Under the pieces are notes generated by a model that saw only the letters and a list, made by a program, of their open reading frames with translations, ran no database searches and was not told the origin of the DNA. 64,000 bases of DNA from IMG/VR virus record IMGVR_UViG_3300023208_000003, positions 62,001-126,000 of that record; one strand, given 5' to 3'. This stretch comes from a virus. Both the position numbers and the translations under genes were made by a program. Positions within the stretch are counted from its first letter, which is position 1. Every line of letters starts with the position of its first letter. This document shows positions 36,524-44,669 of this stretch, one piece after another.

Positions 36524-37045
36524 ATGAACCTCCTGCAAGAAATAGACCTCATCGCTGAGGAAACCAAAACCGAGAAAGACTTGGTAAAGATGTTCAAGGA
36601 CGCCAAAGACAGCGGCGCACTTAAGAACTATGTCCTTTCTGAAACCTATGACGTTCGTCCACTCAAGATAGACGAAGAAGTCAAAGTAAAATTCCCAGGA
36701 TTTACCTCTAAAACCGAAAAAGCGCAGGAAGGCGAGAGCTTGTTGCGTGTTCACGATAAACCAAATCTTCAACGCATTATTGATGAGGAAGAACTTGAAG
36801 ATAGTTACGCTCCTATTCGTCCAAATGAAAAACCAGATGCAGAAGGATTTACGCTTTATCGTAGCGTTAAAACACTTCAAGCTTTTCAATATACTGAGGA
36901 CCAACCTCTGGTCTTCCAGGGTAACGTAGGAGGCTCATTGCATGTTAAAATGAATGACTATATCGCTCGTGACGTAGCTAATCCCAAGAGAGTCCTAGTG
37001 TTTCCTGGTCCAAAGTTTGAAGACAAATATACTGAAACCAAATGA
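36524..37045 (+). CDS. PGDYG-like domain protein
   Basis: This is a 173-residue protein. The C-terminal ~65 residues (FTLYRSVKTLQAFQYTEDQP, then LHVKMNDYIARD and RVLVFPGPKFEDKY) follow the pattern of the small PGDYG domain found in many phage proteins: YRK-x-V-x-x-x-AFQ..., a GDY-like turn, then F-x-x-x-Y. The N-terminus MNLLQEIDLIAEET is hydrophobic and acidic with an LIAEE stretch that could serve as a prohead-protease site. It lacks the AKL C-terminus. The stop overlaps the next gene as ATGA. Function is unknown; it may be packaged like its neighbours. Confidence 0.55.
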   Translation: MNLLQEIDLIAEETKTEKDLVKMFKDAKDSGALKNYVLSETYDVRPLKIDEEVKVKFPGFTSKTEKAQEGESLLRVHDKPNLQRIIDEEELEDSYAPIRPNEKPDAEGFTLYRSVKTLQAFQYTEDQPLVFQGNVGGSLHVKMNDYIARDVANPKRVLVFPGPKFEDKYTETK

Positions 37046-37692
37046 AAGTTCAAAAGCTAATTTCTGAGAGCCCTGGTTCTGGTTCTTTTACTATTATGTG
37101 CACTAAGCAAGTAAAAAGTAATGTTCAAATTGATATGTTTGAGCAAAATTTTAAATATCTTGCGTCACAAAATTTTAAAGATGAAACTGTTAGATTGGAT
37201 AGTTCCTCTGGTAGAATTAATGTCGGAATACAATTTAACAATTCTTCACGAACAATTTTTCCTAAAAAAGTAGCAGAAATAATTTTAAAATTTGTAACAA
37301 ATTATACTGGAAGTTCCGTGTTTCCACCAGTAAAAATGCATGTAAATTATCCAACGTTGATTTTGTTAGATTTTAGTGATCAAGATGATCGAATTGTTGA
37401 TCAAACAGTCGACAATGAACATTTAATGATTAATGGATTTACGCTCAAAGACATTCATAAACACATTAAAAATATTGATTCGATTTATTGTAATGATAAA
37501 ATCACAGATAGCGTTTTAGGTCTATTATTAATTGAACACAGTCTTCGTTGTTTTGAAGAAGTTGTAGGCGTTCCATCTTTAAATGAAGACTGGATGGAAA
37601 TAGTTAATAAACACTTAAGTGGCGATAAAGATGTTCTTGAATGTAAAACAGATTTAATTGAAAAAGGATTTCCAAAGTTGGCAAAAATATGA
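37042..37692 (+). CDS. AKL-family protein
   Basis: This 216-residue protein is the first of seven array members arranged head to tail. The N-terminus MKVQKLISESPG is the short targeting-like type with ISE|S as a possible cleavage point. The middle is beta-rich and variable, then VNYPTLILLDFSD, a TLKDIHKHIKNID block followed by DSVLGLLLIEH. The end is DVLECKTDLIEKG...AKI. Start and stop both use ATGA overlaps with neighbours, which indicates translational coupling. Function is unknown. Confidence 0.82.
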   Translation: MKVQKLISESPGSGSFTIMCTKQVKSNVQIDMFEQNFKYLASQNFKDETVRLDSSSGRINVGIQFNNSSRTIFPKKVAEIILKFVTNYTGSSVFPPVKMHVNYPTLILLDFSDQDDRIVDQTVDNEHLMINGFTLKDIHKHIKNIDSIYCNDKITDSVLGLLLIEHSLRCFEEVVGVPSLNEDWMEIVNKHLSGDKDVLECKTDLIEKGFPKLAKI

Positions 37693-38359
37693 AAGTCAAG
37701 CAACTTCTTCAAGAAGCTCAGCGTGGAATGTTTTACTTTACATTCAACTCAGCTCAGCTCAAACAACGTATGAAAATTCTCTCCTTCTGAAAGATGATTT
37801 ACAGGTTGCAGCAGAAAAGCTCGGTGCTGAAGTAGAGTTCATTGGACGTACTGAAGATGATGACGATGAAGGCAGACTCACGAGTAATTATGGGTTCAAG
37901 ATTTATCATCACTCAGGTGATCTTCACCCGAAACAACTTGGTATTGTTCTCAATAATCTTTATGTAAAATACACAAATGGAGATGTTGATGTAAGTAACA
38001 CAATGGTAACTCCAACAATGGGACTTCACTTGCCAGTCAATTTTCTTGTTGACTTTTCAGATGGCACAGCTACATTTGTAAATCAATTTATAAATCAATA
38101 TTTCGTAAATATTGCAGGAACCGATTTACATAATATTCACAAGCAAATTCAGCACATTGACGCAATATTTATAGATGATGATGTGAAATCGGGTGGGCTT
38201 GGACTTATGCTAGTTGAAGATTTAGTAAATGTTTCTGGGATAAAGCAAACACTTCAGTGGCGAAACATTATAACCAAGCATCTCAAAAATGAGCGCGATG
38301 TGCTTGATTGCAAAGCAGAGTTAATTGAGAAAGGGTATTCAACGCTCGCAAAACTATAA
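37689..38359 (+). pseudogene. AKL-family member with an apparent 1-nt frameshift
   Basis: The expected start at 37689 overlaps the previous stop as ATGA and gives MKVKQLLQEAQ, a good targeting-like sequence. That frame ends at TGA 37788-37790. The rest of the protein, from about NSLLLKDDLQVAAEK onward, lies in the -1 frame and runs to 38359 with the family blocks: HNIHKQIQHIDAIF, GGLGLMLVEDL and DVLDCKAELIEKG...AKL. One extra A in the AAAA run at 37773-37776 would restore a single frame. So either one base is missing (sequencing error or real mutation), or the start is recoded. No canonical -1 slippery heptamer is evident. Confidence 0.75.
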
Positions 38360-38371
38360 AAGAGAATTCAT

Positions 38372-38917
38372 ATGATAGAAGAAGAAAAAAAGAAAAGAAA
38401 GAATAGTAAAGCAAAAGGAAATGGCTTTGAAAGTAAAGTTGCAAAAATTTTAGCAGAGCACCTAGCGCCTTTAAAATTTATTCGTACCCAAAGTTCTGGA
38501 GCTCGTGTAGGTGGAAAAAACTTTGGAACAACTGGACAGCTTTTTAATCAACAGACACTTTCGCTTTTCGTGGGTGATGTGGTTGCCACAAATGATGGCG
38601 AAGACGGTCACTGGTTTAGGTTTGTAGTTGAATGCAAATTTTATAAGGAACCTGATACATTAGATCAGCTGCTTACTCGTAAAGCAAAGGTATTTGGCTG
38701 GCTGAATGAAGTTGATGTTGATAAAGTAAAGGTTGGTAAAGAAGGAATTGTCATAATGAAGTTTAATGGAAAAGATCCATTGATAGCCGTTAGACCTGAA
38801 ATTGAGCTACCTTTTAAGAATTACTTAACAATTGGGAATGCAAAGATTGGTTATCTTGCAGACGCACTAGAACACCCGGAATTCTGGTTAAAAAATGAAA
38901 ATACAACAGCTACTTGA
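38372..38917 (+). CDS. PD-(D/E)XK nuclease-like protein
   Basis: This 181-residue protein has the core layout of the PD-(D/E)XK fold. A helix carries GNGFESKVAKILAEHL with Glu20, then RTQSSGARVGG, then FVGDVVA with Asp69, and finally RFVVECKF with Glu87-x-Lys89. A following helix with LLTRKAKVFGWLNE and an HPEFWLKNE tail complete it. Members cleave DNA as resolvases, restriction enzymes or repair nucleases; the exact role is unknown. The N-terminus is strongly basic/acidic (EEEKKKRKNSKAKG). It sits between two frameshifted AKL-family genes and overlaps the second by 23 bases. Confidence 0.65.
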   Translation: MIEEEKKKRKNSKAKGNGFESKVAKILAEHLAPLKFIRTQSSGARVGGKNFGTTGQLFNQQTLSLFVGDVVATNDGEDGHWFRFVVECKFYKEPDTLDQLLTRKAKVFGWLNEVDVDKVKVGKEGIVIMKFNGKDPLIAVRPEIELPFKNYLTIGNAKIGYLADALEHPEFWLKNENTTAT

Positions 38918-39567
38918 AAATCAAGAAGTTAAATCTCACTTTACAATGCATGAGATTTATCCTGAAATGTCAAAAATAAAAAGTGAGTTTGTAAATATGC
39001 CACAAGGTAAAATTTCAAAATTAATTGAAAAGAAACTCAAACTATTAAAGACGAAATATGGATTTGACGCTATTCCGACAGCTTTTTTTTAAAACTCATT
39101 CTAATGACTTTTTTTTTGGAGAGTATGGAATTACGTTTACTTTCAGTGACAGAACAGCAACAATTGATCTTACAAAACTTAGAAATGAAACCAATTTAAC
39201 TTTAGGACTATCTTCTAGAAAAAATAATTACACTACGCTCGAATTTAATTGTCCACTAAGTTTAACATTCAAAACTGATAAATCATTTAGTGAAGCATTA
39301 TGCGAATTCGCAGCAAACGGAAAAACTCTGCAGAATATTCATAAAATTATTCCTGACGTTTATAGTTTACGTGTAGTTGATACAATTGAAAGCAACGTGT
39401 TAGGGCTTGTTTTAATGAAAAAATTAGAAGCTGGGTTTATTGATTTTGGAGCATCAAATAAAGATTGGTCATTAATAGTCTGTCGTTATCTTCACAGCAA
39501 TCGTGACCTGCTTGAATGCAAAACTGAGTTAATTGAAAAAGGATTTGGAGCTTACGCAAAGCTATGA
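38895..39567 (+). pseudogene. AKL-family member with a frameshift in a poly-T run
   Basis: The frame opened at 38895 (MKIQQLLENQE, targeting-like) ends at TAA 39090-39092, immediately after a run of eight T at 39083-39090. The continuation lies in the +1 frame: KTHSNDFFFGEYGITFTF, then FNCPLSLTFKTD, TLQNIHKIIPDVYSLR, SNVLGLVLMKK and DLLECKTELIEKG...AKL, ending at 39567. Removing one T gives a seamless ...IPTAFFKTHSND... reading. A second run of nine T follows at 39109-39117. Sequencing error, a true mutation or slippage at the T run are all possible. Confidence 0.75.
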
Positions 39568-40325
39568 AAATAAATCAATTATTTGAAGAAGTTAATCACT
39601 ACGCCACCATTCGCTTTCGTCTGAGTCCCTTTGTGGTTGATGATGAAACTGGCGAGCTTTTACCGATTAAGCGCTGGCAAAAAGACGGGGTTGACGCCTT
39701 TAACGTCGACAGTGATGCTTGGAAAGAAACACTGCAGTTGGTTAAAAACGCTAATGTTGATGGTTTAAAAATGTTCAGAATGTCTGCCCAATCAAGAAAT
39801 AATAGTGATCTTGGGTATGATTTTATTTTTTACGTGACAAAAGCAATCAACGTTGATCAAGCGCTTTTAGAGCTTCACAGTAAGATCGCTTATTACGATT
39901 CTCATTCGGAACCTAAGAAAGGGAGTGCGATGTATGTGAACTCCATCGTCTTTATTTCTCCTATTCCAGCTGGTCTTACCTTTGATGAGGAAAAAACTCG
40001 AGACTTGCAGAAGTGGAACTGGGACGGTATTGCGCTTGGCGGAAGAAGTGCTTCTGCTGCGCAAAATGAGCTTTCACTTGCAAATATCAAACACATCAAG
40101 TGCTTCAATTTATTTTTGTTCGGTAAGGTAGTAAGTAACGCGTTAGGCATTTTGCTAAATCCTACAATACGAACGCTAACTTCAGCATCAGGATTTAAAT
40201 CGCCTAATCAAGTATGGAATCCTTGGATCCCAATAGTCACTAAGCATTTAGATGGCGATAAAGACATTCTTGAGTGTAAAACAGATTTGATAGAAGCTGG
40301 TTACAAGGAACTCGCGAAAATCTAA
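39564..40325 (+). CDS. AKL-family protein, long member
   Basis: At 253 residues this is the longest member of the left array. The N-terminus MKINQLFEEVN matches the short targeting-like form also used at 22486. The body has a longer and more hydrophilic insert (residues about 30-150) and a modified central block, IKHIKCFNLFLFGKVVSNAL followed by GILLNPT, in which HK is retained but shifted. The end DILECKTDLIEAG...LAKI is typical. Its codon use in the first half is less AT-rich than its neighbours, which may indicate recombination. The start overlaps the previous stop as ATGA. Confidence 0.8.
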   Translation: MKINQLFEEVNHYATIRFRLSPFVVDDETGELLPIKRWQKDGVDAFNVDSDAWKETLQLVKNANVDGLKMFRMSAQSRNNSDLGYDFIFYVTKAINVDQALLELHSKIAYYDSHSEPKKGSAMYVNSIVFISPIPAGLTFDEEKTRDLQKWNWDGIALGGRSASAAQNELSLANIKHIKCFNLFLFGKVVSNALGILLNPTIRTLTSASGFKSPNQVWNPWIPIVTKHLDGDKDILECKTDLIEAGYKELAKI

Positions 40326-40326
40326 A

Positions 40327-40356
40327 TTGTACTTTTTCTTACTTTGATGTTATAAT
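40327..40356 (+). promoter_or_regulatory. Early/middle-type promoter
   Basis: TTGTAC at 40327-40332 and TATAAT at 40351-40356 are separated by 18 bases. A 22-base stretch then leads to the ATG at 40379, with an AGGGTGA ribosome site. It is nearly the same sequence as the promoter at 42360, including the T-rich spacer after TTGTAC and the TGTTATAAT end. Confidence 0.7.
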
Positions 40357-40378
40357 TTGCATTAAAATAGGGTGATTT

Positions 40379-41038
40379 ATGTCTGCTGAAGCTCCATTAC
40401 TTGGTTACGGTGCGCGCTACGCCGTAATGATAAAAAATCCGTATGAAAAAAACCCGGAACAGTTTTTATCCAAAATCTTCAAGCAGCTTGAAGTAAACGT
40501 TACTGCTGCACTTCAAGATTATCCTATCTATTCAATCAGTTTCAATGTTGAAACTGCCGGCAAATTCGTTTCATTAATAATTTTCTTTGACGATGCAGCT
40601 TTTACTATTGATATTGAAAAGCTGCACGCAACTATTTTAGATAACCTCAAAGCTTTAAATTTAAAAGTAGCAAATTCTGATAAATACTACGGAATGACGA
40701 ACTTGTATTTGCCTACAAGCATTTCAATATTTGTTTCAGATAAGATCTTTGAAACTGATAATGGAATAGTGCTGGTTTCTGGCAGGTCCCTTAGTGGAGT
40801 TCATAAACAGCTGATAAATGTCAATTGTATTATCTTACAAGACACAATCAAATCAAACATTTTAGGATTGCTTTTGATTGATAATTTAGTAGAACTTAAC
40901 TTTACAAGTAAAGAAGTTCGAGAAAGCAATCGTACTTGGACAGAGCCTTACAAGCTGGCTAGATTGGAAAAAATGGATTTGCTCGAGTTTAAAGCGATGC
41001 TCATTGAAAATGGATTATCACAATACGCGAAACTATGA
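40379..41038 (+). CDS. AKL-family protein without targeting-like N-terminus
   Basis: This 219-residue protein begins MSAEAPLLGYGARYAVMIKN, which has no MKxFKxFLxE motif; an in-frame TGA at 40373-40375 excludes an upstream start. The rest is canonical: NLYLPTSISIFVSD, SLSGVHKQLINVNC, SNILGLLLIDN and MDLLEFKAMLIENG...YAKL. It has its own promoter at 40327-40356. A second member with its own promoter (42395) also lacks the motif. These may be made early and act in the cell rather than being packaged; this is inference. Confidence 0.8.
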   Translation: MSAEAPLLGYGARYAVMIKNPYEKNPEQFLSKIFKQLEVNVTAALQDYPIYSISFNVETAGKFVSLIIFFDDAAFTIDIEKLHATILDNLKALNLKVANSDKYYGMTNLYLPTSISIFVSDKIFETDNGIVLVSGRSLSGVHKQLINVNCIILQDTIKSNILGLLLIDNLVELNFTSKEVRESNRTWTEPYKLARLEKMDLLEFKAMLIENGLSQYAKL

Positions 41039-41697
41039 AAGTACAAACATTATTAAAAGAAAACACTAATTTTGAAGGGTTTAAATACAGCTTCAGAGTG
41101 TCTGAAGAATGGCCTAGTCAGCCCCAAGATAAAGAAAAAAATATCAGTAACAGTGTTAATAGCGTAATTAAAGAACTTTATTCATTGTCGTTTTCAATAA
41201 AAGAAATTCTTTTTAATTTTGATGGAACCGAGAGAAAATTCAAAATTGAGTTTAAAGATGTTTCAGAAGTTGTTAACTTAGGTCATTTTCACGATGAAAT
41301 CAAAAAAATACTTAAGAACAATAATTTAATATTTACCATGAGTGATGAATATATTGCTAATATGACAATGATGTTTCCAGGCAAAATCGGTGTTCGTATT
41401 AGCGCATTTCAGAGAAATAACGGGTGGGCTACAGTCGTCGTATACGGTAATTCATTAAAAGATGTTCATAAAAGAATTCTTAATGCTGAAGAGCTCGTTA
41501 TTCAAAATGAAATTAACTCAAGTGTCTTAGGACTTATCTTAATGTCTGGAACGTCTATACGTTTTAGATCAAATCAAATCATTGAAGATAATCCTTGGCT
41601 TGATTTATATGTTGAAGCAATGGAGCAAAAAATGGACGTGCTTGAGTTCAAAGCGATGCTCATTGAAAATGGAATGTCACATCTGGCAAAATTATGA
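41035..41697 (+). CDS. AKL-family protein
   Basis: This 220-residue member begins MKVQTLLKENTN, a targeting-like sequence with LLKE|N. The family blocks follow in order: MMFPGKIGVRISAF, SLKDVHKRILNAEE, SSVLGLILMSG and MDVLEFKAMLIENG...LAKL. Its C-terminal LEFKAMLIENG matches the preceding gene exactly, so these two are recent tandem duplicates that have diverged in the middle. ATGA overlaps join it to both neighbours. Confidence 0.83.
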   Translation: MKVQTLLKENTNFEGFKYSFRVSEEWPSQPQDKEKNISNSVNSVIKELYSLSFSIKEILFNFDGTERKFKIEFKDVSEVVNLGHFHDEIKKILKNNNLIFTMSDEYIANMTMMFPGKIGVRISAFQRNNGWATVVVYGNSLKDVHKRILNAEELVIQNEINSSVLGLILMSGTSIRFRSNQIIEDNPWLDLYVEAMEQKMDVLEFKAMLIENGMSHLAKL

Positions 41698-42359
41698 AAG
41701 TTCAAACATTACTAGAAAGTGAAGAAAGTTTACTAACCACTCCAGGCTACGCGTATGTCACATACATCTGTTCTAGTGAGTACCCAAAGGGGCTAAAAGA
41801 AATTATTGAAGAGCTCAAACATAAGATACCTTGTACAAAATTTGTAGAAAATAAAGATAGCTACATTAATGCAGAAGAAGGTGTTGAAACGTGTAAGCTT
41901 ATCTTTCACTTTGCTTCAGGTAATGTTAGTATCAAACAACTACAAACTGACATTCGAAAGATTGTTTTCAATAAATTTGATTGGAATTTCATTAGAGGGT
42001 TTGGTAGAATTGGACTTTCTTATATTAATTTTCCAACTAGTGTAGTTGTAAATTCCGATTACATTGAAATTGATGACAATGAAAACATTGATTATGCAAC
42101 TTCTTCAACTACTCTCAAAAATATTCACAAGTCAATAAAAGGAGAAATCACGTTTCTAGAACTTCATAGAGAGATTGAAGACTCAGTTTTAGGCTTATGT
42201 CTTTTAGAACACCGTGACTTTAAAATTATGTCATCAAGTTCAAAAGTAGCCGGCACAAACGTATCTTGGGTTAAGCTTTACAGAGAACATAAAGATGATC
42301 TTCTAGAGTTTAAAACTGCTCTCATTGAAGCTGGACTTCCACATCTCGCAAAAATTTAA
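41694..42359 (+). CDS. AKL-family protein
   Basis: This is a 221-residue protein. MKVQTLLESEES is almost the same as the N-terminus of the preceding member. The middle contains INFPTSVVVNSD, TLKNIHKSIKGEI and DSVLGLCLLEH, and the end is DDLLEFKTALIEAG...LAKI. It is the last gene read from the promoter at 40327; its stop is followed at once by the next promoter of the same class. Function is unknown. Confidence 0.83.
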   Translation: MKVQTLLESEESLLTTPGYAYVTYICSSEYPKGLKEIIEELKHKIPCTKFVENKDSYINAEEGVETCKLIFHFASGNVSIKQLQTDIRKIVFNKFDWNFIRGFGRIGLSYINFPTSVVVNSDYIEIDDNENIDYATSSTTLKNIHKSIKGEITFLELHREIEDSVLGLCLLEHRDFKIMSSSSKVAGTNVSWVKLYREHKDDLLEFKTALIEAGLPHLAKI

Positions 42360-42388
42360 TTGTACCTTTTTTACGCTTATGTTATAAT
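42360..42388 (+). promoter_or_regulatory. Early/middle-type promoter giving a probable leaderless mRNA
   Basis: TTGTAC at 42360-42365 and TATAAT at 42383-42388 are separated by 17 bases. The ATG of the next gene is at 42395, six bases after the -10 box, where transcription would be expected to start. No Shine-Dalgarno-like sequence is present, which supports a leaderless transcript. Confidence 0.65.
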
Positions 42389-42394
42389 AGTAAT

Positions 42395-42985
42395 ATGAGC
42401 GTAAAACTTAAGTTAACATTTTCAGCAAATGTAGATTTTTACCCATCATATACGGTAAAAATCGCGGCGGCGCTTCTTAAAGAGTTTAATGTTTCGCCTG
42501 ATCTTTGGATTTATGGTAACGCAAATTTAAATCTTGACGTTACATTCACCGATGTGCAAACTGTTAACATCAGTGAGCTAATTCATAATTATAAAAGATG
42601 TATTTTAAAAGCATTAAATCCACCAGCATCATCTTATTTAGTCTTAACCGTGATCGCGCGTAGTATCGAACTTCATGTTCCTAGCGTTACAAAAATCATA
42701 ATGGATGATAAACTTTCTGCTGGGCACAATCTTTTAAAGCTGTTTGGCACTGACTTTCATAACCTTCAAAAGGTTGCCGATCTCAACTCAACGATAGTCG
42801 TTGACATCAAGGATCACGTTAAGGCTAACGTTCTATCAATGTGTCTTCTTTCAAATTGCATGTTTAAAGTTGAAAATATTGAAAATTTAAAATGGCTTAA
42901 TTTATTTTATGATACTGATAGAGATTTATTAGCATTTAAAGCTGCTTTAATTGAGAATGGATTTTCACAATTGGCAAAAATATGA
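42395..42985 (+). CDS. AKL-family protein without targeting-like N-terminus, possibly leaderless
   Basis: This 196-residue member begins MSVKLKLTFSANVDFYP with no targeting motif. The central blocks are degenerate: LHVPSVTKIIMDD, DFHNLQKVADLNST (Gln replaces His) and ANVLSMCLLSN. The end, DRDLLAFKAALIENG...LAKI, is clear. It lies directly behind its own promoter with only six bases between the -10 box and the ATG. It is the most divergent member of the array. Confidence 0.78.
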   Translation: MSVKLKLTFSANVDFYPSYTVKIAAALLKEFNVSPDLWIYGNANLNLDVTFTDVQTVNISELIHNYKRCILKALNPPASSYLVLTVIARSIELHVPSVTKIIMDDKLSAGHNLLKLFGTDFHNLQKVADLNSTIVVDIKDHVKANVLSMCLLSNCMFKVENIENLKWLNLFYDTDRDLLAFKAALIENGFSQLAKI

Positions 42986-43048
42986 ATATTGCTAAAGATA
43001 GTATTTTTAAACTATAGAATTTGTTCCAAAGCAATACGCTAAATTTTA

Positions 43049-43078
43049 GTGTACTTCTTCTGATTTCCTTGTTATAAT
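43049..43078 (+). promoter_or_regulatory. Early/middle-type promoter
   Basis: GTGTAC at 43049-43054 and TATAAT at 43073-43078 are separated by 18 bases and end in TTGTTATAAT, as at 40327 and 42360. It reads into two small genes and, with no terminator seen between, into the large non-coding region that follows. Confidence 0.65.
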
Positions 43079-43113
43079 GTTATCTGATAATAACAGACAA
43101 GGAGAGCACTCTC

Positions 43114-43362
43114 GTGAATCTAAAGAAAGCAAAGGCTCTACGCCGAGCCGCAAAAAATATCATTACAGGTTTAACTCAGGCCGGTCAAACTATTGAGCCA
43201 ACTGGGTACGTTGAAATTGAAAAGAACCGTAAGACCATGATGGTTGATGGCGCGTTAATTCCAATTTCAGTAGGAACCATCTTAAACGCCAAGAATACCT
43301 TCCGCGGCATCTACCGTAACCTTAAGCGCTCTGCTCGTAACCAGCGCATATTAGGCCTATAG
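43114..43362 (+). CDS. Small basic phage protein
   Basis: This 82-residue protein starts at GTG 43114, with AAGGAG upstream. It is strongly basic at both ends: LKKAKALRRAAKN at the N-terminus and RGIYRNLKRSARNQR at the C-terminus. The middle holds EIEKNRKTMMVDGALI. Similar small basic proteins with a terminal G-x-YR-x-LK motif are widespread in phages, with unknown function. It is less AT-rich than its surroundings. Being cotranscribed with the large RNA downstream, it could bind RNA; that is speculation from charge and position. Confidence 0.65.
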   Translation: MNLKKAKALRRAAKNIITGLTQAGQTIEPTGYVEIEKNRKTMMVDGALIPISVGTILNAKNTFRGIYRNLKRSARNQRILGL

Positions 43363-43375
43363 GGAGACTATAAAT

Positions 43376-43585
43376 ATGCTTATTTATGATAAGATAATGT
43401 CCCTCAAGTCAGGCGACATCTTTATCGTACACGTTGACACCTATGATTTACCAAAGCCAAAGGCTCGTCAGCTTTTGCGCAAGCACCTTGTTGTGCTACG
43501 GGAACTTATTCCCAATAAAAAAATTAGAATTTTAGTGTTTGCAAAAAAATCCGTTTCGTTTTCAGTTATTCGTTCAGAAGTTTAA
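43376..43585 (+). CDS. Small protein of unknown function
   Basis: This 69-residue protein follows the basic protein by 13 bases with a GGAGA ribosome site. It begins MLIYDKIMSLKSGDIFIVHV and has a DLPKPKARQLLRKHLVVLRE helix, then a strand pair, KIRILVFAKKSVSFSVIRSE. The alternation of strand-helix-strand suggests a small alpha/beta fold. I do not recognise it. It is the last gene before about 1.1 kb without any coding sequence. Confidence 0.6.
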   Translation: MLIYDKIMSLKSGDIFIVHVDTYDLPKPKARQLLRKHLVVLRELIPNKKIRILVFAKKSVSFSVIRSEV

Positions 43586-43599
43586 AAGTTTAAGCCGTT

Positions 43600-44575
43600 T
43601 ATTTGTTTTGATTCTGTTTTTATAGAGGTGCTTGTGGGTTCCGGGACTTTTGTTCGCACCTCTCAAATCAAAACCTTAAAAAGGACTGCACGGTTAGATC
43701 AACAGTACAAGAACTGCCGTCCCCAATGATCTCACACTGCAATTAAGTGCGCGCTGAAGAGCTGACTAAAAAGATATAATTCGTAGGTGTTGCGAGCCTA
43801 TAGTTAAGTTTCTCGTTATTTTGCTAGAGAAATTAATATCGCACCAGAATGGGTTTACCAACTGGTAAAGTGGGTCTTGACAATGTAGCCTTGCCGCGAG
43901 AGCTGCCTGTAGAGGTTTGGAGGGGCTAATTCTTACACGCTGAAAGAAGCGTAAGGAATTAATAACTTAAAAAGAAGACATTGGTGCCTGGACTTGCCCT
44001 TGAGAGCCAATAGCTTGGGGCGCCGCAAGGCGAGGCCTGATAGTATCAGGTTGAATGGCAGGATAGACTAGCGCTTCCGTAAAGCCGACACGAGAAAGAA
44101 AGGATTTCTTTCAAGCTCATAAACGACCATATCGCGACAACCGTAAGGACTTTTTAATAAGAGCTTTTACGGTTGTCGTTCTGAATTTAATTCAGTCCGC
44201 CAAATCGTTCTTAGTGTGGAACGTAAAACGACGGGGATAAGTATCGAATTAGTAGTCGTCCACAAAAACCAGTCGAGAGATTGGTGTAGGCTACCTGGCA
44301 TAGCAAGCCAGCTTAAATAAATTTTGGTCGATAAACGCTTACTATTGTCACTCGATTAATCACTGAGGTAATCAGCTTGATTGGGTTCTACTGAAAATCC
44401 TGTTAATGGGTTTGGGCCGTCTTTATCTAAAAGACTTACAATAATGTCCCTATAATCCAATAACTACATAAAGCTAATTAAAAAGCTTCAATGCAGTGAT
44501 AAACGGGAGAGCGGTAGAGAGGTAGAGATATGTCCCGAGGAAGGTTATAGCTATATTCCTCAATCAGTTTTTAAC
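43600..44575 (+). ncRNA. Large structured non-coding RNA candidate (about 1 kb)
   Basis: No gene can be supported between 43586 and 44706. Instead the plus strand is dense with hairpins and several good tetraloops. A two-part hairpin pairs 43605-43613 with 43666-43674 and 43624-43631 with 43656-43663. Others are 43854-43869, a long hairpin 43928-43960, a GCAA tetraloop at 44021-44032, 44036-44050, 44094-44112 (8 bp), a perfect 12-bp stem pairing 44135-44146 with 44167-44178, 44181-44195, and a GAGA tetraloop at 44268-44285. Base composition is richer in G and C than neighbouring gaps. Size and ornateness recall the phage-borne GOLLD and ROOL classes, but I cannot assign it to either. Ends are approximate. 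Confidence 0.7.
44504..44572 (+). terminator. Possible terminator/3' end of the large RNA
   Basis: CGGGA at 44504-44508 pairs with TCCCG at 44533-44537, and GAGGAA at 44537-44542 pairs with TTCCTC at 44556-44561. Five T follow at 44568-44572, six bases after the stem. The T run is short and offset, so this is a weak terminator call; it may instead be the 3' domain of the RNA. Confidence 0.35.
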
Positions 44576-44669
44576 AAAATAGATAAATTATCAAAAGAGC
44601 TTTGTTTAAATTAACCATTTTATTGGTTAGGCTTAAAAATTTGATATACTTCAAAAATCCTCAATCTTT

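Noticed and set aside
37770-37790. Programmed -1 ribosomal frameshift in the AKL-family member
   Set aside because: No X-XXY-YYZ heptamer in the correct frame and no evident downstream pseudoknot; the second broken gene would need a shift in the opposite direction, so a common programmed mechanism is unlikely.
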